DNA from: Thalassiosira profunda
Taxonomy: Eukaryota; Bacillariophyta; Thalassiosirophyceae; Thalassiosirales; Thalassiosiraceae
Length of the DNA stretch: 14,493 nucleotides
Direction of reading: 5' to 3'
NCBI GenBank assembly: GCA_036939355.1
Contig: JALLAP010000955.1
Location: 1 to 14,493 of the forward strand
How positions within the stretch are numbered: the stretch's first letter is position 1; each line of letters starts with the position of its first letter. Positions 1-7,197 of the stretch are shown here, piece by piece. The position numbers were made by a program, and so were the translations under genes. The notes beneath the pieces are model-generated. The model was not told the DNA's origin, made no database searches, and saw only the letters and a program-made list of their open reading frames with translations.

Positions 1-1533
1 CGCATTGCTCGCTCCGTTCTTCGTCCCCTGCCCCGCCGGCGGCACCCCCATAATCAACAGCTCGTCCAAATACCGCGCCACCTCGCCCAGCACCGGCAGC
101 TGGTCGATCAGCGCCTCGGGGAGGAAGCCCCGCAGTCGCATCAGCCGACTCTTGCGATATTCATCGAGGCCGTACGCCTCCCGGCACGCCTGGGAGGCGG
201 TGAGGTGAAACAACGCCAGCCACGGCTGTCCCTCCAATTTGGTGAGGCGGAGCAGTTCGGAGGACGGGACCGCGGCCCACTCGTTGGCGTCGTCGAGCTT
301 CTCCCAGATGGCGGTGGTTGTTGCTGCATTGCCGCCAGTAGTCGTCCCTCCCCGCTCCACCGTCCGCCGCCGCGTCCACGGCGGCTCCTCCACCAGCGGC
401 ACGAAGAGCAATGGAAAATCGTGCGTCTCGAGCATCCGTCCCAACAAACTTGGTCCCAATTCGTCGGCATGCTCGCACAGGTACCGCGCCACCGTCACCG
501 ACGCCACGGCCGTTTGGTACGTCGCATCCCAAAGCGCATCGCGAATCTCGTCCCCCCGCGAGCGAGCCTGGATGTGCGCCGCCAATTCCGCCGCCGGGAG
601 GGGATGCTTCTGCCTCCCCAAGGCCGGGTTGGCCTCCGCGGGCGTTCCCAAAAAGACCAATTGGCGGGCACAGTAATCGATCAAACTCAGGAGGGCGTCG
701 TCCCCAGCATTGCCGCTGCCCTCGAGCAGCCCCGCCGGGAGGCCGTTGTAGAAGATAAGCCCCAACAGCGACACGATCGTCGTCTCGGCGTGCAATATAA
801 ATGCGGTCCGGAGGGCGTTGCCGTTGGAGGCCAGGCGGGGGGCCAATCCCCGCCCTCCCCCGGCGTGGGATTGTGCTTCAATGGTGGCGCCGTCCTCGCC
901 CCCGTCGACGTCGTTGAGCGCGTCGTAGCATTCGTCGGCGGTGCGGTCCCCGCCCTCGACTTCCAACTCCACCTCTTCTTCCTCCCCGCCCTCCACACGC
1001 TTGTTTTTGCCAAACAGCACGTGCTCCCTCCAAAGTTCAATGCACAGCAACGTCCGAATCAGCCCCTCGATCCGCTCGGGCTCCTCCCGAAACGCCCGCA
1101 CGATGTACTCCTCCTCCACTCCGAACGGGTATTTGCCCGGGTTGCCGCCGGCGAACCCGCCCCCCGCCGCCCCCGCCAAAGACGCCCATGCCTCGCCCCC
1201 TACTCCCCCTCCGCCGTGGATGTCAATTTCGTCGGAACGGGAAACAGCAATCATTCCCGCCGAGCGGTGGGCCTGAATGCTCAGCCTTTCGAGATTGACG
1301 CAGTACGCGGCGCAGAAGGCGTCGGTGCCGACGTCGGCCGGGGAGGAGAGGGGGTAGAGGGAGTCCAGGAGGGTGGCCGTTTCGAGGCCGGGGGATACGA
1401 CGACGGCGGCTGCGGCCGCGGCGGCGTCCAATTCCTCAGAATTGCAGGCGCCATTGTGGGAGATACAGGCATCGCTGCCGGCGGCGGCGGGGGCGAAGGC
1501 GCCGGCGTAACAATCGTCGCGGCTGGCGCCCAT
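1..1533 (-). CDS. ZMYND10: ZMYND10 (BLU) dynein-arm assembly factor, N-terminal 511 residues, partial at window edge
   Basis: The frame is read on the minus strand from ATG at 1533-1531 and stays open, without an intron, to base 1. In animals ZMYND10 acts in the cytoplasm with DNAAF and HSP90 partners to preassemble outer and inner dynein arms for motile cilia. Family blocks seen here in order are FREEPERIEGLIRTLLCIEL (about 148-167), ILHAETTIVSLLGLIFYNG (246-264), LLSLIDYCARQLVFLG (281-296), LLGRMLETHDFPLLFVPLVE (363-382), PPWTRRRTVE (384-393), LEGQPWLALFHL (433-444) and RLMRLRGFLPEALIDQLPVL (463-482). These match the order and spacing of the animal protein as I recall it. The C-terminal MYND zinc finger should lie off the left edge. 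Glycine, alanine and acidic insertions (36-46, 107-131, 181-230) make this N-terminal part longer than the whole human protein (about 440 residues). The start is the first ATG of the frame; the conserved core begins only near residue 140, so an alternative start cannot be excluded. The gene is divergent from the SAP ORF at 1873. Confidence 0.88.
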   Translation of the reverse strand, partial: MGASRDDCYAGAFAPAAAGSDACISHNGACNSEELDAAAAAAAVVVSPGLETATLLDSLYPLSSPADVGTDAFCAAYCVNLERLSIQAHRSAGMIAVSRSDEIDIHGGGGVGGEAWASLAGAAGGGFAGGNPGKYPFGVEEEYIVRAFREEPERIEGLIRTLLCIELWREHVLFGKNKRVEGGEEEEVELEVEGGDRTADECYDALNDVDGGEDGATIEAQSHAGGGRGLAPRLASNGNALRTAFILHAETTIVSLLGLIFYNGLPAGLLEGSGNAGDDALLSLIDYCARQLVFLGTPAEANPALGRQKHPLPAAELAAHIQARSRGDEIRDALWDATYQTAVASVTVARYLCEHADELGPSLLGRMLETHDFPLLFVPLVEEPPWTRRRTVERGGTTTGGNAATTTAIWEKLDDANEWAAVPSSELLRLTKLEGQPWLALFHLTASQACREAYGLDEYRKSRLMRLRGFLPEALIDQLPVLGEVARYLDELLIMGVPPAGQGTKNGASNA

Positions 1534-1872
1534 GGTCGTCAAATCTCTGGCACAATGATGTTTTCAAATCGACCGCTCTGCTTACTCCGAGCGCCGCCCA
1601 CGAGCCGCTGCGCCCGCGCCGCCTCTTGGACGCCACCCGCTGCAGGGCGGCCTGCAACTCTGCGTGGGCGAGGAGCTACGAAGCAGGGAAGAGGGCGAGG
1701 AAGAGGTGGAAGTGAAAGCAAGTCGCAAAAAAAAATGCGCCGACGGACGGAGCCGACCCCCCCCACCCCCCACCACACCACACTTTTTCCACTTTTTCCA
1801 CTTTTTCCACTTTTTTGGGCCGGATTACCTCTCCGATCCCAGGCTGAACACTGCGCCCGCTTTGAAGCAGGA
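1534..1872. promoter_or_regulatory. Divergent promoter interval between ZMYND10 and the SAP ORF
   Basis: About 340 bp separates the two divergent starts. It contains a run of nine A (near 1727-1735), a C-rich tract (about 1757-1771), and the tandem repeat listed separately. No TATA box and no clear RFX X-box, which is common before ciliary genes in some lineages, could be seen. Assignment as a promoter rests on position only. The plus strand is open here in the SAP frame, so part of it could instead be coding. Confidence 0.4.
1781..1816. repeat. Four tandem 9-bp CACTTTTTC units
   Basis: Four consecutive 9-bp units follow a C/A-rich tract; the last unit ends in T instead of C. Seen from the ZMYND10 side this is GAAAAAGTG repeated four times, about 250 bp upstream of that start codon. 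If translated in the SAP frame it would give a repeated Leu-Phe-Pro unit, which looks like chance rather than protein. It could be a minisatellite or an array of factor-binding sites. Confidence 0.85.
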
Positions 1873-2052
1873 ATGATCACGGCGAGCTTTGATTCTTTTG
1901 ACAGCGACGCGCGTTTCGGCCACAGCGCGCACGCCATGACAGTCAGCGAGTTGAGGAAGAGGCTTGACGGAGAGGAGCTTGACGTCGACGGGTCAAAGGA
2001 GATGTTGATTGGCCGTCTTGAAGAGTCGAACAAGAGGCAGAGAACGGAGTGA
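1873..2052 (+). CDS. Small SAP-domain protein, or first exon of a longer one
   Basis: ATG at 1873 opens 59 codons ending in TGA at 2050-2052. Residues 22-52 fit the SAP helix-turn-helix motif: TVSELRKRLDGEELDVDGSK is followed by EMLIGRL, with the expected leucines, the central Gly and the following Lys. SAP motifs bind A/T-rich DNA or RNA in chromatin and RNA-processing proteins. The tail NKRQRTE is basic and could aid nuclear localisation. An inner ATG at 1936 would give only the SAP motif. The frame is also open far upstream, antisense to ZMYND10, but that is explained by GC-rich composition. The sequence GTGAGG at 2049 looks like a 5' splice site and sits over the stop codon, so this may be the first exon of a larger gene. 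The alternative is a SAP module belonging to the adjacent retroelement. Existence of the motif is fairly sure; the gene boundaries are not. Confidence 0.45.
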   Translation: MITASFDSFDSDARFGHSAHAMTVSELRKRLDGEELDVDGSKEMLIGRLEESNKRQRTE

Positions 2053-3263
2053 GGACTTCTCGGGTTTACCTTAAGGAGGGCCCCGTGCAGAAGTACGAGG
2101 TGCGCACGGGCGATTTGCGTTCCAGCATTCTGGTCGGGCGGAGTGATGGAGCCTCCGCCGAGTTTTTGCTGGCGGAGACGTACGATCGGCTCGAGAAGGT
2201 GCGCCAGCGCGATTCGGCCGCTTGGGATGGCCCGCGGCTGTTCGAGGAGCTGGAGCAGTGCCTGCGCGGCAAGGCTCTCGGCGCGTTTCGTGACGTCGTT
2301 GCACGCGAGTATCCCACCGACGCCGAGAAGACCGAGACCAACTACGACATGCTGAAGAAGGACATCCTCACGACGCTCGCCGACCGCACCTATCCGGGCG
2401 ACAGCGTGCATGATTACATCACGTCCGAGATCTCCTACCTCAAGTGCAAGGACGAGAAGGGTAACGTGGACAAGCCGAGCCACTTCCTCGCTCGGATGCG
2501 GCAGCTCCGCGACTTCGGGGCGCGCATGCACCACAATCAGGGGACCACCTTCCTCTCCGAGCGGGATTTCCTCGCGGCCGTGTGGCGGGCGTTCCCCGAC
2601 GAGATGCAGGAGTGGTTGACCATCGAGCACCGCATCGACCCCTTCGACACCAACAACCCGCTCGACGCGGATGAGGTGTGCGATCACATGCACGGCTACT
2701 GGTTCCAGCGCCTGCAGCCCAAGGCGACGAGCAAGACATCAAGCAGCGGCCGCGGCGACGTCGACGTAAGCGGCGACGTCGTCGGTGCCAACGACGGCGA
2801 GGGCGACGAGGAGAACGAAAACGAGGACGAGAGGAAGCCTCCGGCGCGTGCGGACGCGGATCGCCGCGCGCGGAGCCGTCGCCGGGGCGACGAGGACCAT
2901 CAGGACGTCGAGGCGGACGGTGATGGGTCCGGCCGGGCCAAGAAGGCGGCGAGGAGCACCTGCCCTATCGATGGCCACGCCAAGTATCAGCACGGCTGGG
3001 ATGGTTGTTTCCTCAACCCTCGCAGCGCGAGGTTCAATCCATCCAGCGCGGAGCACTTCTACGAGACGCAGTGCCACGGCTGCAACTCGTGGTACCAAGA
3101 CACCTACGAGGCGATGTTGGCGCGGAGCGAAGAGCACCAGCAGCATCACTTCCACGCCGCTGAGGACTACGGTCCTTATGGCGATGATTGGGGGTACAAC
3201 GAGCACTACCACTACTACGACGGGCCGCAGGGACCGTCTCACGGTTGGTCTCGCCGGTTCTGA
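2022..3263 (+). pseudogene. Retrotransposon gag ORF (Copia-like, stramenopile type), 5'-truncated
   Basis: The frame is open from 2022 to TGA at 3261-3263 (413 codons). No ATG occurs until 2349, about 109 codons in, so the N-terminus appears lost or moved to another frame. The first half is a helical gag-like region (for example FLLAETYDRLEKV, NPLDADEVCDHMHGYWFQRL). It is followed by a highly charged linker (about 2751-2955), then a CPIDGHAKYQHGWDGC knuckle at 2961-3008 (C-X4-H-X4-H-X4-C), continuing with FLNPRSARFNP and EHFYETQCHGC. A knuckle followed by an N-P-R/x-F-x-P segment is typical of gag from Copia-like elements of diatoms and oomycetes, as I know the family. The C-terminus is rich in His and Tyr. 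No intact protease, integrase, reverse transcriptase or RNase H follows. The frame overlaps the SAP ORF by 31 bases in the -1 frame. A domesticated gag or a spliced exon are alternatives, because the frame has no internal stops. Confidence 0.68.
2059..2073 (+). repeat. 15-bp direct repeat, left copy
   Basis: CTCGGGTTTACCTTA, identical to 3963-3977. It lies just downstream of the SAP stop codon and at the start of the retroelement block. Confidence 0.9.
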
Positions 3264-3373
3264 GGGGGTTTTGTTCGATACGTGTTTATGTCTGAATTGC
3301 AAAAGGGCGTCGAGACCGAGCCCGTTGGATTGCCTGATCGCCGGGATGGCGACGGGCAAGTCGTGCACTTTGA

Positions 3374-3526
3374 AGTAATGTTTCGGTCAACCCGGCATAT
3401 ACCAAAGTAGTACTGATTGCACGTAGCTATGTCACGGCAATCGATCTTCGGCAGAGGGACGCCTCATATGCCTTAGATATGACGACGGCGTACCTCCGCA
3501 ACGAGTGCGTCTGTTTCCAAATCTGA
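3374..3526 (+). pseudogene. Remnant resembling Copia reverse transcriptase (N-terminal motif)
   Basis: A short frame ending in TGA at 3524-3526 reads RQRDASYALDMTTAYLRNE near its end (about 3449-3505). This resembles the first conserved segment of Copia reverse transcriptase, where an acidic residue is followed by two or three residues and then A-[FY]-L-x-[GN]-E. The order gag then RT fits a Ty1/Copia polyprotein with protease and integrase deleted. The match is about 20 residues and rests on recall of the family, so it is suggestive only. The frame closes soon afterwards and no YxDD catalytic box is present. Confidence 0.35.
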
Positions 3527-3740
3527 TGTGTAACTGCCTTCGGCGGTCTCATCCTTATTTTCTTACCTGTCTACTCCATTATGTATGACGGAAGAGGACG
3601 TCGGTGAGCCCTTGCGGCGCCGAACCTCTTCCATTGCTCTCGAGTGCACATCTTGTGCACATCGTGTTCGCGCACTTTTTTCTCTGCTCTTGCGAAGACC
3701 TGGTCTCGTTCGAGAGGGGAAGAGTGTCACATCTGGGATA

Positions 3741-3793
3741 CCAGCCCTTCTTTCATCTGGTACCCAGAATGACTCAATTNTCCAGCCCTTCTT
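3741..3793. repeat. 12-bp direct repeat flanking the ambiguous base
   Basis: CCAGCCCTTCTT occurs at 3741-3752 and 3782-3793, on either side of the N at 3780. This may be a small local duplication or a trace of an imperfect assembly join. Confidence 0.7.
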
Positions 3794-3962
3794 CGAAGCA
3801 GCCTCACTTGCTCGATGCTCGAGGTCAGCGAGGAGGCCTCGCCTCCTCTCTCTCTTTGCTGGATTGTACATAGGTACTATAATATGGAGATAGAGCCATC
3901 ATTACTATCGAATACGGCCATTACATCTTAGATTCACAGGAGCTAGGTTTATCCTGGTGACA

Positions 3963-3977
3963 CTCGGGTTTACCTTA
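3963..3977 (+). repeat. 15-bp direct repeat, right copy
   Basis: CTCGGGTTTACCTTA, identical to 2059-2073. Sequence to its right has no recognisable retroelement content, so it may mark the right edge of the inserted or rearranged block. Confidence 0.9.
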
Positions 3978-4534
3978 TTGGATTGGACTGGTTGAACAAT
4001 GCGAGTTGGGCTGATCGAGGGAAAGCAAGTGGGCAACGCGGCTGAAATCTGGAGTTTCCGCTCTAGTTTGACGTTTGCCGCCGGGGGATTGGCAATGCTG
4101 TCGCACACAGGATCACTTATCACACATCTCATTTAGTAATGCATACAGATAATCCAATAGAACACGGCAGCCCCCCTCTTCTTCATCGTGGGGTAATGCA
4201 TAGCGGCGGAGCGGAAGCGAACGCAACGCCCGGCCCGGAGTCGTTGTCTCTGTTCTCAAGCATCAGGTGTAGGCCTGACGGATGGAAGGATTTACACCAC
4301 CCTCATCCCCCACTTTTCCACCGCCTTTCGTTTAGCCGGCGCGGACCTCCTGCTCGCTCCCTTCCGCTCCTTCCCGCACCCGCCCCTCAGCAGCTCCTCG
4401 TCGGCCGCCGCTCGGCTCCTCTGCCTCCCGTCCAGCTCGCCGAGAGGCGCCTGATTTGCAATTGTCGCCTCCTCACTCAAAGCCCTAATACCGACGCGCG
4501 CGCAAAGAGTACAAGCCAGCGCTGCAAAATAATA

Positions 4535-4985
4535 ATGGTGGTGCGCCTCCGCCTCCAGCGGTTCGGCCGGAAGAACTCCCCGTTTTACCGGATGGTCGCG
4601 GCCGATTCGCGGGCGCCGCGGGATGGCAAATTCCTGGAGATCGTGAGTTGCTTTTGTGCTTCATTTGTGTGTGCACTTATATAATGATGCACCGAAGGGA
4701 GGCCCATCATCGCACACCCCCATCGTCGCTCACCCATCACCGCTCCTTAATTCTCCCCATCAAACACGAAAGGTCGGGACGTACAACCCCATCGCCAACG
4801 CGGCGGGCATCAAAGAAATCCGCCTCAAGGCCGACCGGCTCCGGTATTGGATCTCGGTGGGCGCCCAGCCCTCCGATCGCGTCGCGTGGATATTGGGCAA
4901 GTTCGGGATATTGCCCCCGCCGCCGCAGCGGTTCAGCGTGCAGCGGATGGTGCCGAGAAAGGATCGAAAGGCGGAAGAGGAGTAA
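4535..4985 (+). CDS. MRPS16: Small ribosomal subunit protein bS16, probably mitochondrial
   Basis: Two exons, 4535-4642 and 4773-4985, joined in phase 0 give 106 residues. The protein starts directly with the bS16 core: [20 protein letters not shown], then [16 protein letters not shown] at the exon end. VGTYNP opens exon 2, followed by [17 protein letters not shown], the standard S16 hallmarks. bS16 binds 16S-type rRNA in the 5' domain during small-subunit assembly. Plastid S16 is commonly plastid-encoded in red-lineage algae, so a nuclear copy is most simply the mitochondrial protein; this is inference. There is no N-terminal presequence from this start. The frame is open upstream to ATGs at 4139 and 4196, and its 4320-4480 part is rich in Arg and Pro and poor in acidic residues, but the family core begins exactly at 4535 and its context AATAATGG is good. 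It converges on the M41-like gene. Confidence 0.93.
4643..4772 (+). other. Spliceosomal intron in bS16 (130 nt)
   Basis: The donor is GTGAGT and the acceptor ends CGAAAG. Removing it joins FLEI to VGTYNP, which restores the conserved bS16 sequence in phase 0. Confidence 0.92.
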
Positions 4986-5145
4986 CAAAATGGTGGGGGA
5001 TTTAGAGGGAATCTGAGGGAGGCAGCAATTCAGTACCAGATGTGGGGGGTTGAGCTGTTGTGATTTCGTGGGGAGACAATGATGCAACAACAACTCAGTC
5101 AACTTCTTGGGCCCGGGGATACGAAGCCACTTACAAAAGTTAGGT
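4986..5145. terminator. Shared 3' flank between convergent bS16 and M41-like genes
   Basis: Only 160 bp separates the two stop codons (TAA ending at 4985; TAA at 5148-5146 on the minus strand). Both transcripts must end here or overlap. No canonical AATAAA signal is visible on either strand. Confidence 0.4.
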
Positions 5146-6992
5146 TTAGTGCAGCGATAGCCCGCCGTTTGCTGCCCACGCAAAGAACGCCACTGCCACG
5201 GCCAGCGCTGCGTACAGAGGATCGTCGCCCGTCAGCTGAAATCCCCGCGTTCGCTCCCCGCCTCCCTTCCCCTCAACCGCTCCGGAGTCCTCGACGTCGA
5301 TCGTCTTGCTCCCTCCCAGGAACGTCTGCTCGACCCACCCGCCCAATCCCCGTTCCTCCTCCCGGAACTTCTCTCGTCGCATCTTCTCGTAGTCCCCCGT
5401 GAGAGTGTAGCCGCTCACGTTCGAACATTCCTCGAGGGCCAGTATGCACTCCGCCACCGAGCCATCGCGCTCCATCACAGCGGCGAGGGCATCCATTGCC
5501 CCCAAGTGCTGCCTTAATAACACCATCGCATAGCCCAAAGCAAACCTCGTGCGATTGTCCATTTCCCTTTCGTCCATTCCACCGCCGTTGCCTTCGTTCT
5601 CCCGCCGCAACCTCCGCTCTTTGGCGTCGTCGCTAAACGTTCCCAACGACTCCGTGCCTTCCCCACCGTCGCCACTAGTGCCCCCGCTCGCCGCCGCGGC
5701 GCCGTAGATCCGTCGCAGCTGGAGCAAATCTGCCAATCCACCCTCGGAGTTTCCTAAAGCGAGTATTTCTGCGCACGCCCCGGCTACGCTGATGACGGCT
5801 AATTTGTCCAATGTCTCCTCTGTGAAGCCACGAAAAGGCCACGAGGTGGTCGGATCGTCCCCCGGCGCCAGGGCGAAGTACTCGTCGTCGGCCGAGGAAT
5901 CTTCGTCGCGGAAGACGGACCGCTGGAGATCGCTCCCGCCCTGACCGTCTTTGGAAAAGTAGGGCTGATCGCTGTCGCCATTCGTCACACTCTCCATACT
6001 TCTTTCAACTTCTTCGTTGCCATTCTTCCGGACGTCGAAGCCCAGCGCCTCGGCCCGGTTCCTCCCGGCATCGGCATCTCCCAACGGATAGAATTCGACC
6101 GCGTTCTTCACGGCGTTGTTCGCCCGATACGCCTTCACCGGCCATCCCAGCAGGTACCCAATAAGGAAATGTCCCGCCTCATGTTGCACCATCCGCTTGC
6201 GGTACGAGGGAAAGACCCTCCGTTGTATTGACACCAGCGCCGCCGCCAGCTCTTCCGGGACGGCCAGCCCGTACCCCACCAAGATCAACGGGCTGAAGCA
6301 CAATGCGAACACGAAGAGCCACCGGATAATGTCCGGAAGGCCCTGCGATTGCTGGACGAGGATGGCCGAGGAGGAGCCGAAGAGAAAGGTGCAGAGGACC
6401 GCGAGGGAGGCGCGGTCGACGTCCCGGTCGCCGTTTTGCTCGATCAAATCTGCAGCAGGGATAGAATGTGAGTACATACGTGTGCGGAGTTGCAACAAAA
6501 GGAACACATCTCATGCACGTGCGGCTCACCGACGATCTTGTATCTGGAATTGATCGTCCGCGTCTGCAGGCTCAATTCGGCGTCGCTGACGGGACGACTC
6601 GACAGCCCCTTCGGGATTCGGACCGAGCCGTACAGCCGGGCCGTCTCCTCCGGACTCGCGGGGGGCGGGTACAGCGCCCTCAGTAGCAAGTTGCTTGCCG
6701 CCGTCCGCGTCCGGCAGGCGTCGAGGGTGGCGAGCGCGTCCCGGTCTATGGGCACGTCGGAAAGCACCGACGTCGATTGTTCCGCGAGCACATCGCTTCG
6801 TTCGGTGTCGACCGCGTGAAGGGCGGAGGGCGGCCGCCGAACGCTGTGGCTGTGGAGTGGGCGAGCGGCAGGGCGGACGCCGCGCGATGCAAATGTAGTC
6901 AGGCACCGACAGCCCGGGAGCGAGACGGCAGCGCACCACGCCACCGCCGCCACCGCCGGGCGGAGGGGGCGTCCGCGGCCTCTCCTCATCAT
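5146..6992 (-). CDS. Plastid-targeted FtsH-like M41 metalloprotease without AAA domain
   Basis: Exon 1 runs 6992-6530 and exon 2 runs 6449-5146; a split Asp codon (phase 1) joins them, giving 588 residues. The N-terminus is basic (MMRRGRGRPLRP), then hydrophobic (AVAAVAWCAAVSL), then LTTFASRG with Phe at the likely cleavage point. An Arg/Ser/Pro-rich, acid-free stretch follows, to about residue 60. This is the bipartite signal used for complex plastids. Two hydrophobic segments (about 168-186 and 195-218) precede QHEAGHFLIGYLLGWPVKAY, with the HExxH-type zinc motif at H244-H248. AGACAEILALGNSEGGLADL supplies a probable third ligand, D395, in the position FtsH uses. A last hydrophobic segment lies near the C-terminus (about 563-580). 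There is no AAA ATPase module. It resembles the plant chloroplast FtsH-like family that includes VIR3 and the protein encoded by At5g27290. Proteolysis of thylakoid or envelope proteins is inferred. Acidic and Gly-rich loops (about 262-350) are insertions. It is divergent from DNA2. Confidence 0.84.
6450..6529 (-). other. Spliceosomal intron in the M41-like gene (80 nt)
   Basis: On the minus strand the donor is GTGAGC (from 6529) and the acceptor is TGCTGCAG (ending at 6450). Splicing joins SRYKIV through a split Asp to LIEQNGDRD and links the targeting region to the membrane and protease part. Without splicing both frames stop early. Confidence 0.9.
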
Positions 6993-7197
6993 CGGGTTGC
7001 TTGGTGCCGCCGCTCGAGCTGGGGTGGGTGGGGGTGGGGCGGGCGGAAGAAGCGGCTAGCAAGCGGGTGGTGGTGCTGACGAGGCGAGAGGCGAGAGCTA
7101 TGTATGCTCCCCTTTAGAATCTGGTATCGCGTACGTTAGCTGAAAAGATGGCGCACTCGCCCTGAGCTCGGCTGGCAGGCAACCGCCCCTGGCCGCC
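6993..7197. promoter_or_regulatory. Short bidirectional promoter of the M41-like gene and DNA2
   Basis: Only 205 bp separates the two divergent ATG codons, so the 5' UTRs and core promoters must lie here. On the DNA2 side two tiny upstream ORFs are visible: ATG at 7100 (5 codons, stop at 7115-7117) and ATG at 7148 in a strong AAAGATGG context (5 codons, MAHSP, stop at 7163-7165). No TATA box was recognised. Confidence 0.55.
7148..7165 (+). promoter_or_regulatory. Five-codon upstream ORF before DNA2
   Basis: AAAGATGG context, then four codons and TGA; it ends 32 bases before the DNA2 ATG. If the transcript starts upstream of it, it could reduce DNA2 translation. The transcription start is unknown. 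Confidence 0.35.

Larger units (their letters stand above)
2059..3977. mobile_element. Block bracketed by a 15-bp direct repeat and carrying the retroelement remnant
   Basis: CTCGGGTTTACCTTA occurs at 2059-2073 and again exactly at 3963-3977, 1904 bp apart. Between them lie most of the gag frame and the reverse-transcriptase scrap. The left copy begins seven bases after the SAP stop codon. This fits a target-site duplication around a 5'-truncated insertion, or a microhomology-mediated rearrangement. LTR elements normally give 4-6 bp duplications, so 15 bp would be unusual for that mechanism. The gag frame extends 37 bases left of the repeat, but that stretch overlaps the SAP ORF and may be open by chance. 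No paired LTRs were found at the ends. Confidence 0.4.
3527..4534. other. Intergenic stretch; no gene recognised; includes 5' flank of bS16
   Basis: About 1 kb with only short frames that match nothing I recognise. It holds the single ambiguous base at 3780, two short inverted repeats (ctgg/ccag at 3733-3744; tctgg/ccaga at 3756-3768), a 12-bp direct repeat CCAGCCCTTCTT (3741-3752 and 3782-3793), and the right copy of the 15-bp repeat. Part of 3527-3790 could be LTR-like debris, but no second copy exists in the window. From about 4300 the sequence becomes C- and T-rich, and CCCCCACTTTTCCACC (near 4308) resembles the CACTTTTTC units before the SAP ORF. This last part is probably the bS16 promoter and 5' UTR. 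Confidence 0.5.

Noticed and set aside
205..2052. A 615-codon plus-strand frame covering most of the first 2 kb
   Set aside because: It is antisense to ZMYND10, whose minus-strand translation matches a known family block by block. The opposite frame is open only because GC-rich codons leave few stops. Only its last part (1873-2052, SAP) is retained.
1539..2693. A 384-codon minus-strand frame
   Set aside because: It is antisense to the SAP ORF and the gag frame, has no recognisable motif, and its composition is that of a reverse-strand shadow.
3527..3768. Candidate LTR ending near TTTCA with a primer-binding-like TGGTACCCAGA
   Set aside because: There is no second LTR copy, no polypurine tract, and the order relative to gag is wrong for a 5' LTR, so it is not listed as a feature.
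3563..3871. Minus-strand 102-codon frame crossing the ambiguous base
   Set aside because: No similarity recognised, contains an undefined codon, and overlaps equally long frames on the plus strand.
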